Part shown: in pieces, positions 56,201 through 64,000 of the stretch | Layout of the letters: every line of letters begins with the position of its first letter | Numbering within the stretch: position 1 is the stretch's first letter | Assembly: GCA_964017195.1 (NCBI GenBank) | Contig: OZ024889.1 | Span: forward strand, 67,395,858 to 67,459,857 | DNA length: 64,000 nt | DNA from: Siderastrea radians | Lineage: Eukaryota > Cnidaria > Anthozoa > Scleractinia > Rhizangiidae | Reading direction: 5' to 3' | Program-made: the position numbers and the translations under genes | The notes under the pieces: generated by a model | What the model was told of the DNA's origin: nothing | Database searches by the model: none | What the model saw: the letters and a program-made list of their open reading frames with translations, nothing else

Positions 56201-59200
56201 CATCTCAGGCTTATGGGGGACCTGGGACAGATTATGTTTTTTGTAAGTTGTGTTGTGGTACATGTACTTCCATGTTTGTTTGGTCATCAATTAAACTTTA
56301 GTGACATGTGAATGGCTACATTGTACCTGTAAAATTATATGTTTCTGATAAGGGTGTTTGCTTGAAGTTAAGTTGTAAGAAAATGTTAACAGCCAATTTG
56401 TTTCAGTTTCTGTTTAAAGTGGTGCCACAGGTAGTTTCTTTCATACAGCTATTAGTTTTATCTGTGTGTAAAGAAAGGTCATTTACAAGGCCTTGCTTTA
56501 AAACATAGGCAGAAGATAACTCCCTCAGAAGTCATTGGCCTTTGTGGGCTGTATGGAATTTTTTTCTTGTCCTGTTTGAATGCAAAAATTCTTGAAAGGC
56601 ATACTACTGAATATATAATTATGCTGCCTTTTTAGCAACTTACACTGTAGTTATTTTCATTTCACAAATATCGTAAAGGTGGTCAAATGTATGGTAGTGC
56701 AGTACTAAGTTATCATAGTATGTAACCCAAGGGATGCTGTCATTGTATAATACTGTAGTCTTCCTACCTCTTAGGTGCTTTCTTGTACATGTTTCGGTAA
56801 ATTTGTGTTTCGTTTTGTAGGACTATCACCTCAAAGATGTTGAGTCTGTGGCCAAAGTTATGACGCATTCCAACTGTGTCATCAATTTGATTGGTCGACA
56901 ATATGAAACAAGGTACAAACAGTTTTTCTGGGTGATAACTGTAGAGTTACATAATATGAAAAATTAACAGTGGGCTTAAAAAACTGTTTAAGTAGGTGTT
57001 GGAACTGACCAGAGTACACATACTACTGTAGTTGACTATCAAAAGAATGCAAGCAAAAATAAATTAAAGTAGGTGGGAGAGCTCCAGCAGTGTTCATCTT
57101 TAACCTTTGAAGAACAGGAAATGAAAATTAAACTGCCTTGTTTTCCTAAACAGGCTTGGTAAATGCATATTAATTTAAATTTACAGGAACTTTTCATTTG
57201 ATGACGTCCACAACACTGGTGCTCGAGTCATTGCCAAAGCTGCAAAAGAAGCTGGTGTAAAACGTTTAATCCATGTGTCAGCACTTAATGCCAGTGAGGA
57301 AAGCCCATCAAAGTTTCTACAGTCCAAGGTCAGGACTTTTCTACCACCTACCTTTGATTCTCTTTAGTCAAGTTGTTCAGTTGAGAAGGCAGTGTTCTTG
57401 AGTGGTGCAGGCATGCCTGGAATTGAAATCTGGTGCTCCCAAGTTTAAGTGAACATTTTGTCTGCTAGCTGGAGTTGTTTGGCAGTACACCAAAGTTTAA
57501 CTCTGCAACTACTCTTGCCAATAACCAACTGATCTGCCTCCAGAGCTGGGATTATCAACCTTCTTTTCTCACTTTGGAATGGCTATTTGTTTTGTTGAGC
57601 GCACTGCCTGTTACCTAATATGTAAACCCAGGCTACAATACCCTGAAAGCAAGCTTCTAATCAATGAAAATCATGAATGTTAAAAGCCACTTGTGCACTC
57701 GCAAAGATAACTAACTTGCTGCACACAGAAACACACTCAAAAATCAAACAGGCAAACAACAACAACAACAACAACAACAACATGACAAAGAACCAAAAGA
57801 AATGAAAAGAATGCCCCCCCCCCCCCCCCACAAAAAAAAAGACAAAAAAGGATTAAATTTACCACCTGGAAATTACCTGAGTTGAACCTGTGCCTTTCGT
57901 AACTACGGTACTCCACTCATGTGGGTCAGTGCTTTTCCATAATCACTTTTCAGATTAGACTTTGCAAGATAACATGGTCAAAAAAACCCTCATTGAAGTT
58001 GTTTAGTACTAACAGTACTCCTACTGAAACAAGTAGGTAAAAGAATTGACTTTCCCCTCTCCCCTACAATAATTTTTGGTCTGACAGCTTTCTAAGGTAT
58101 TGTATTTTGTTCTTATCATGTGACAGGCTCGTGGGGAGGCAGCTGTCAGAGAGGAGTTTCCTGATGCTACCATAGTGCGTCCTGCAACATTTTTTGGTCA
58201 TGAGGATCACTTCTTGAACTACTATGCTTGTAAGTTGTTAGCCAGAATTCCTCCCCCCCCCCCCCTCCGCCCCTGAATCACCCTGTTACGTTATGCAACA
58301 AAAACAAAAACCTGGATAAATAATAATGTCCAGTTTGTCTTGAAGATGGAACTCGTATGGTTGAAAAAAATTCCTGATGGGAGTCCAAGCTATGTCCGTC
58401 AGTGTACAAGTCAGCTCCTCCCAGTATTCACCTACTCGGAGACTTGATTGTAGAGTCTAGCAGTATGAAAGAAGTATGCCACAAGTGACCCTTGTGAAAT
58501 GATCTACATGTACATCGTAGCTGGTCATGAGTTTCCTAGCAGCTCAGTGGTTAGAGAAACTGGTTTGTGTGCTGGAGGTCATCGGTTCAATTTCCATGGA
58601 GGATTTTTTTTACTTTAATTCCACACTCAAAACGAACATTACAGTTTTACTTCCAATTTAATTCAGCTGAACTTTTAACATCACTCTGTTGGTAGCAGAA
58701 GAAAAAACCTTGTAATTATTTAATATGCAGTGTAAATTTAATTCAAGTTACTTTTGCTAGAGTTTGTAGAGGTGACTTAAGACAATGCCTGAGTCATGAA
58801 GCCACTCTGAATGTTAAAATAGCTCATTTGGTTTGTCCCTGTGTTGTGACAAGAATGTGCTGATTGTCTTCAAATTTCAGATCTCAGGAAACTCCCATTT
58901 GGTATTCCACTCATTGATGGAGGCATGAAGACAACTAAAGTTCCTGTCTATGTAAGTACAGCATTTTATTGCTATTGACAGCTGAGTAGGGAATTCTTTG
59001 GTTCAAGCATCATTTTTGTTTGTTTTTCCAGGTTGCTGATGTGGCCCAGGCTATTGTGAATGCCATACATGAAGAAGAGAGCATTGGACAGACCTTTGAA
59101 CTTGTTGGGTAAATTATCTGTCACTGTCCATCACTATCATTCAGCATTAAGCACTTTGTTTCCAAAGCTTGACTATGATGTGGACACATGCATTGGAGGT

Positions 59201-62200
59201 TTTGTTTGGTCAAGGAAATTGTGGCTGTTCTTTTCTTTCTAGTGACAGGTAGAAATAGTGCATCGTGGCATTGCTGGAAGCTGCAGGAAGCATGTCAAGC
59301 TACACAGTGCCATACATTTGTTACAGCATTGCAAGGATAGCATCAATGCAGCAGCAAAATTTTCAATCATTGCTCTATTCTTAAGGTCGCCAGACAAGTT
59401 ACACAGTGCATTACCTTGTTAAACACCTCATTTGCACCAAATAGTCAAACCAAGTGAATCTATCCTGATAAAGTTCCTTTGTCATTTCATTTTTTAATTG
59501 GCATTTGGAGATTATTTTACTTGCAGTTCTTGAGTTTGCTCGTAGGTTGCTCATATGTTTTCCCACTAAGTCCCTCAATACATGTACACATACACATGCA
59601 GTGGTTTTGTTTGAGGCCAGAGGCTGGACATAAGGTCTGGTTGTTTGACATGTAAGGTCCGGTGCTTTCACATGAAGTAATTATTTTCTGAAGGGTAGAA
59701 TAAATTGGATGGTTTTTAATTTGTTTATCAAAGATAGAGTTGAGCCTTATTTTACTCACTTCTGTAACTTATACAATTGGAAATGATTGATCATAATTGC
59801 CAATTGAAATGCCCATGCACCCCACTAGAAGTTTGCACCTACAGCGCTCACATCTGCTTGTTTCACCTGTGAATCTGGTAGTTTAAAATGTTACCAGAAA
59901 CCCTGGTACACTGTATTTATTTATTTCTTTTAATTTTCATTTTTAGCCCAGAAGAGTATTATTTGTTTGATATCTTGGATTTCGTCTATCGATTGATGAG
60001 AAAAGACTTGCAACACTACACTATGCCCAGAAGTCTTTACAAGTATGTTTTACCACAAACCACTAATCTGGTATAAAATTTGCATGACACTTTAATTCTA
60101 CTGAACACCTGCCCTTTAGTTAGACTGATTCTCATACACTGTACGTTCTGAAGTCCTCTAACCTGCAGCAACATCATATGGCCTGAAAAAAAAAGATACT
60201 GTTCTAGGCTGGAAGTAGTCTGTGGACCACCTAGAACCAGGGTACCCTATTGATGGCCTATTGTCAGTGAAGGCACAGTGGCGTAGTGGTTCGTGCAGTG
60301 GACTTCAGTTCTGAAGGTCGTTGATTCTAGAACTTGTCCCTGCCATCAAGTTGGTGACATACTGCTGAACCCTCAATGGCCTACCATCCTCAAGGGGGAG
60401 TAGCAATACTCCCAGTCACTTTATGATGGTATCCTGTGCTGACTAGCATCCCATCCACAGGGGAGTAGTAACACTCCCAGTCACTTTATGATGGGTATCC
60501 TGTGATGGACTAGCATCCCATCCATAGGGGAGTAGTAATACTCCCAGTCACTTTATGCTGGGTATCCTGTGCTGACTAGCATCCCATCCACAGGGGAGTA
60601 GTAACACTCCCAGTCACTTTATGATGGGTATCCTGTGATGGACTAGCATCCCATCTGGGGGAGTAGTAATACTCCTAGACACTTTATGCTGGGTATCCTG
60701 TGATGGACTAGCATCCCATCCATAGGGGAGTAGTAATACTCCTAGACACTTTATGCTGGGTATCCTGTGATGGACTAGCATCCCATCCATAGGGGAGTAG
60801 TAATACTCCCAGTCACTTTATGCTGGGTATCCTGTGCTGACTAGCATCCCATCCATAGGGGAGTAGTAATACTCCCAGTCACTTTATGCTGGGTATCCTG
60901 TGCTGACTAGCATCCCATCCATAGGGGAGTAGTAATACTCCCAGTCACTTTATGCTGGGTATCCTGTGCTGACTAGCATCCCATCCATAGGGGAGTAGAA
61001 ATACTCCCAGTCACTTTATGCTGGGTATCCTGTGCTGACTAGCATCCCATCCATAGGGGAGTAGTAATACTCCCAGTCACTTTATGCTGGGTATCCTGTG
61101 CTGACTAGCATCCCATCCATAGGGGAGTAGTAATACTCCCAGTCACTTTATGCTGGGCATCCTGTAATGGACTAGCATCCCATCCAGGGGGGAGTAGTAA
61201 TACTCCTAGTTACTTTATGCTGGGTATCCTGTGATGGACTAGCATCCCATCCATAGGGGAGTAGTAATACTCCCAGTCACTTTATGCTGGGTATCCTGTG
61301 ATGGACTAGCATCCCATCCATAGGGGAGTAGTAATACTCCCAGTCACTTTATGCTGGGTATCCTGTGATGGACTAGCATCCCATCCATAGGGGAGTAGTA
61401 ATACTCCCAGTCACTTTATGCTGGGTATCCTGTGATGGACTAGCATCCCATCCATAGGGGAGTATCAATACTCCAGTCACTTTATGATGGGTATCCTGTG
61501 ATGGACTAGTATCCCCAGGGGGGAGTAGCAAAACTCCCAGTTGCTTCATGCTGTGCACAGAAACTGGGGATAAGCTCTTGTCATGTGGGTATCCTGTGGG
61601 TTGTGTGTGACTTTACCTTACCTTATCCGACACTGTAATTCACGATACTCTCCCTTATGAGCATTATAGGTACCTTATTATAGGAAATTAACGCTCCATG
61701 AAATTAACGCGAATTGCAGAAATTCGCGTAAATTTAAGTCGCGTTAATTTTTGTGAGCGATAATTTCCGCGTTGTTAATTAAGGGGAGCGTTAATTTCCG
61801 CGACCTTAATTTCCATCATTTTAATCCCAAATTCTGGATCCAGTCTGGACATTCTTGACATAGCTTTCCTACATTTAGGCAGAATTTAACGCACATTGTC
61901 AGAAAAGAAATTGGTTCACACATGTGTAGATCTGTTTTGTTCATGATTTTTAAATTCAGTCATGAAATAAATTTGTTCCAGATGGACCACAAAGTGTTTC
62001 TTTGTGTTTATCGCGTTAATTTCCCTCATTTTGAAATTTACCCCCTCTTTTGCGTTAATTTCTTTTATTGGGGAGTAATTTTCCCTTCAATTCGCATTAA
62101 TTTAAGTTGCGTTAATTTCAAATACCTTAATAAACACGCGTTAATTTCCTATAATAAGGTATATGTTGTCCCACAGGGTATGGAAATTAATAATGTATTA

Positions 62201-63877
62201 TGTAATGGCACTACGTACTTAGCCTGAACAGAGACAGTATGCTTTTAAGTTTGTACAGTGTGTGTGTAGATTTATGATCTCGAATGTCAGCTGTTTTGCT
62301 TTGCAGTCTTGTAGCCTGGGGTATGGAGATGAGTATTTGGAGTCCTCGTCTCACAAGAGACATGCTATTCAGGGTAAGTCGAAGGCCTCGAGCGGACGGA
62401 TTCGACATCGTCCAACATTGTTGAATACAACTTTGTTGGACGATTATTGCAGGAGATGGCCAAACAAATTCTACAGCTCGATAAAGCATAGTTCAAGTTT
62501 GTTGAATTGAACTTTCTAAACGCGTTTAACCACCCGTTAAATGATGTTAAATTATAAAAATTGGTGTTTCTTGTTCATGCACGTGTTAACATTTTTGCAC
62601 GTGCCAGCCAACGAACTCGATGTTAAATCGAAATTGTGATGGGAAAGTTGGTTCAACATCATCCAAACTTCATTCCACTTCATCCAACATCATTCAACAT
62701 CGTGGCCAAACATGTATAACATTTTGAATTCAGCAAAGTTGAACGGTATTGAATGGAAAGTGGAGCCAGTTTGACCGTAACCTAAGAGTTCGTTCAGTGG
62801 AGAAACCAACTGCGTTTTTGAAGTAAATCTTTATATTTTAATTAAGTCATTACGGTATCTGATTAGTCCAATTTTCTAGCTGTGCGCAAAACGCAAGGGA
62901 AAAATTGCAGAAATGAACTTACAGTTGTATGCGCTTGCATAAATTAGTGTACTTTGCAGAGAGATACATGTACTACTTAACGTGAGTTCAAATACATATG
63001 AATTTTTTTGTCGCTTATATTGGTGTGACCGCCAGAAATTGAACATATGACTAACCGAACACAAACGGGCGACTTGAAATGGTGACATCAACAATCACAT
63101 TGCTGAGCACCACAAAAACAAACAAACAAACAAACAAACCACAGAATCGACTGGAACTCATCTAAATGCGTTACGTACAGTACGAACTACTTTCAACGAG
63201 TCACACTGGAAAGCTGGTTTACTAACTTAGCACAAACACCACCGAACCGTTGCCAAGAACTACCTGCACCTTACAAACGACTTATTGACGACAACAACAA
63301 GACGGACAAACAATAGACAAACCGACTAATTTTACTAAGAATAGACCAACGAACATTTGACTAACAAAAGACGGATCGAAACGCACTAATCACATTTACA
63401 GTCATCGCAGTCAATAACATCACGGCTTAACTGACAGACGACCAATAACATCGCGAGTTCGTCGACCAATCAGGACAACGACCAGAGACTTAAACATCTA
63501 GTGACGATTCACAATTTACTTGACTCTGATGATCACTTCCGCTCAGGTTGTCGAAACGTTAGTCAATGTCACCTCAAACAGCTCTCCTCAGGACTACATT
63601 CACCGCGACGGTCGTAATTTACTGACTTGATATGACTCCTGGGTTCAAACCATTCACAGTGAAACCTGTTTTAACAAGTTTGTTTTGTTCGTAGGAGTTC
63701 CTGTCTGACCAGGTTACACCCGGTTTGCCTGGACTGGAAGACCTGGGAGTGGAACCTTCCACCCTTGAAACTATCGCCATTTCAGTTCTACGGCGACACA
63801 GGCAATCTTTCTTCTGGGATGAATCCATCGACTCTGATGCGCCATGTCGACCAACCAGCTCTTATGCAACTCACTGA
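53221..63877 (+). CDS. NDUFA9: NADH:ubiquinone oxidoreductase subunit A9, mitochondrial (374 aa)
   Basis: There are twelve coding exons: 53221-53254, 53839-53882, 55732-55849, 56145-56242, 56821-56912, 57187-57328, 58127-58229, 58881-58951, 59032-59108, 59947-60042, 62307-62373 and 63695-63877 (1125 nt). All introns are GT-AG and phases match throughout. This is an accessory subunit of respiratory complex I, in the matrix arm, of the atypical short-chain dehydrogenase fold that binds NADPH structurally. The start in GCCGCCATGT is a strong Kozak context; the first about 26 residues form a mitochondrial presequence split over exons 1-2. [12 protein letters not shown] (Rossmann GxxGxxG at 52-58), [46 protein letters not shown] and the C-terminal [11 protein letters not shown] and AISVLRRHR all match the family. 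Human NDUFA9 has 377 residues, so it is full length. Introns carry many repeats but the exons look intact. Confidence 0.97.
54447..55354. mobile_element. Fold-back element of about 900 bp in NDUFA9 intron 2
   Basis: Long inverted arms: 'gtaagtgatgatttgaggtt' through about 170 bp on the left (54580-54750) recurs inverted on the right (54870-55060) with few mismatches. The outer ends also pair: 'cacctaacccc' and 'aaatctttgcacctgtt' on the left with 'aacaggtacaaagattt' and 'ggggttaggt' on the right. No transposase. Confidence 0.8.
57380..57460 (+). repeat. SINE-like remnant in NDUFA9 intron 6
   Basis: An A-box-like 'tgagtggtgcaggcatgcc' and B-box-like 'gaattgaaatctggtgctcc', degenerate. A second tRNA-like piece lies on the minus strand near 57840-57925 (B-box 'ggttcaactcaggtaattt'). 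Poly-C and poly-A runs lie between (57816-57840). Confidence 0.3.
58540..58605 (+). repeat. tRNA-like SINE head in NDUFA9 intron 7
   Basis: 'tagcagctcagtggttagag' resembles a tRNA A box and 'catcggttcaatttcc' a B box, about 35 bp apart. The stems are imperfect, so it is a SINE head or tRNA pseudogene, not a working tRNA. Confidence 0.4.
60272..60385 (+). repeat. tRNA-like SINE head before the minisatellite
   Basis: 'cagtggcgtagtggttcgtg' (A box) and 'aggtcgttgattctagaa' (B-box-like) lie directly before the first minisatellite unit. The repeat array may have expanded from the SINE's 3' part. Confidence 0.45.
60386..61545. repeat. 66-67-bp minisatellite, about 17 units, NDUFA9 intron 10
   Basis: The unit reads from 'ggggagtagtaatactccca' through 'gtcactttatgctgggtatc' to 'tagcatcccatcc'. 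Two unit types alternate in blocks: ctgtgctgac (66 bp) and ctgtgatggac (67 bp). At least five consecutive units between about 60810 and 61130 are nearly identical. Each unit has the palindrome GGAGTA-gtaa-TACTCC. Not a CRISPR: there are no spacers. Confidence 0.95.
61671..62161. mobile_element. MITE with 24-bp perfect TIRs and repeated AAATTAACGC words
   Basis: The left end TACCTTATTATAGGAAATTA (61671 onward, 24 bp) is the exact inverse complement of 62138-62161. TA at both ends fits a Tc1/mariner-type TA duplication. Inside, GCGTTAATTT or its complement occurs more than ten times, so the whole element is built from variants of one word. It lies in NDUFA9 intron 10. Confidence 0.85.
63112..63140. 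repeat. (ACAA)n microsatellite
   Basis: About six CAAA/ACAA tetramers at the left edge of the Penelope-like repeat in the last NDUFA9 intron. Confidence 0.85.
63141..63670 (+). mobile_element. Probable Penelope-like terminal repeat in the last NDUFA9 intron
   Basis: About 500 bp of A/C-rich sequence with no coding frame, containing a hammerhead-like motif at 63520-63566. Layout and motif resemble the terminal repeats of Penelope-like elements. Only the motif supports the family; no RT is present here. Confidence 0.45.
63520..63566 (+). ncRNA. Hammerhead-ribozyme-like motif in NDUFA9 intron 11
   Basis: Stem I is perfect: TTGACT (63520-63525) with AGTCAA (63561-63566). The core CTGATGA (63526-63532) and GAAAC (63553-63557) are intact. 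Stem III is the palindrome ACGT and cleavage would follow GTT (63558-63560). Stem II (bases 63533-63552) is imperfect, which is the weak point. Confidence 0.5.
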
Positions 63878-64000
63878 GTGAATTACGAGGAAAATCACAT
63901 TTAAAAAAACCTTAATTGTACATAATAACCTTTAAACTAGCCGGTGTTGAATGACTCTTCAGATCGTTTTCCGACGTCATTGTGTGTGCTAAGATTGAGT

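Noticed and set aside
59411..59759. Minus-strand frames within NDUFA9 intron 9
   Set aside because: Intronic, antisense, without motif or conservation evidence.
60386..61545. CRISPR-like regular repeat array
   Set aside because: Units of 66-67 bp abut without unique spacers, and the setting is an animal intron; it is a minisatellite.

Overview
This window is intron-rich, AT-rich animal nuclear DNA, packed with transposable elements. It most likely comes from an anthozoan cnidarian, probably a stony coral. The inference rests on three things: a complete 12-exon NDUFA9 gene of ordinary animal type, a DED-NB-ARC-TPR receptor-like gene of the class that is expanded in corals, and dense MITEs, non-LTR retrotransposons and Penelope-like elements. 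No species can be named from the sequence alone.

Layout. 1-5.6 kb holds dispersed repeats and a decayed LINE split by a 240-bp MITE. 5.8-11.3 kb carries secreted polyamine-oxidase-like gene 1 on the minus strand (three coding exons, 475 aa). 12.5-22.3 kb is a tandem duplication whose second copy is interrupted by a LINE, a TTAA-flanked fold-back element and a hAT-like element; the first copy is interrupted by a 422-bp MITE. Each unit gives the empty site for the other's insertions, so boundaries and target duplications can be read directly. 22.3-26.4 kb holds more of the dispersed repeat family. 27.2-33.5 kb is a second copy of the amine-oxidase segment, again with an intact three-exon 475-aa gene. 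34-40 kb holds fold-back elements, a near-perfect 42-bp palindrome and a LINE. 40.8-49 kb is a minus-strand DED-NB-ARC-TPR gene in four coding exons whose last exon has one in-frame TGA. Its first intron carries a head-to-head Penelope-like inverted pair. 49.6-51 kb is a second hAT-like element. 53.2-63.9 kb is NDUFA9 on the plus strand, with a fold-back element, a 66-bp minisatellite, a MITE and a ribozyme-bearing repeat in its introns.

Functional picture. Only four protein-coding loci look real: two paralogous secreted flavin amine oxidases, one innate-immunity/apoptosis-type NTPase and one mitochondrial complex I subunit. They are unrelated neighbours, not an operon or pathway. A weaker fifth candidate is a duplicated gene of unknown function with a signal peptide, in the 12.5-20.7 kb tandem units; the second copy looks broken.

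The least expected signals are these. Hammerhead-ribozyme-like motifs occur at four places (21.3, 45.9, 47.4 and 63.5 kb), all with a short palindromic stem III. A single nonsense codon interrupts the otherwise open NLR-like gene. Nested insertions can be resolved by paralogous empty sites. One element has ATCGAT-rich subterminal blocks.
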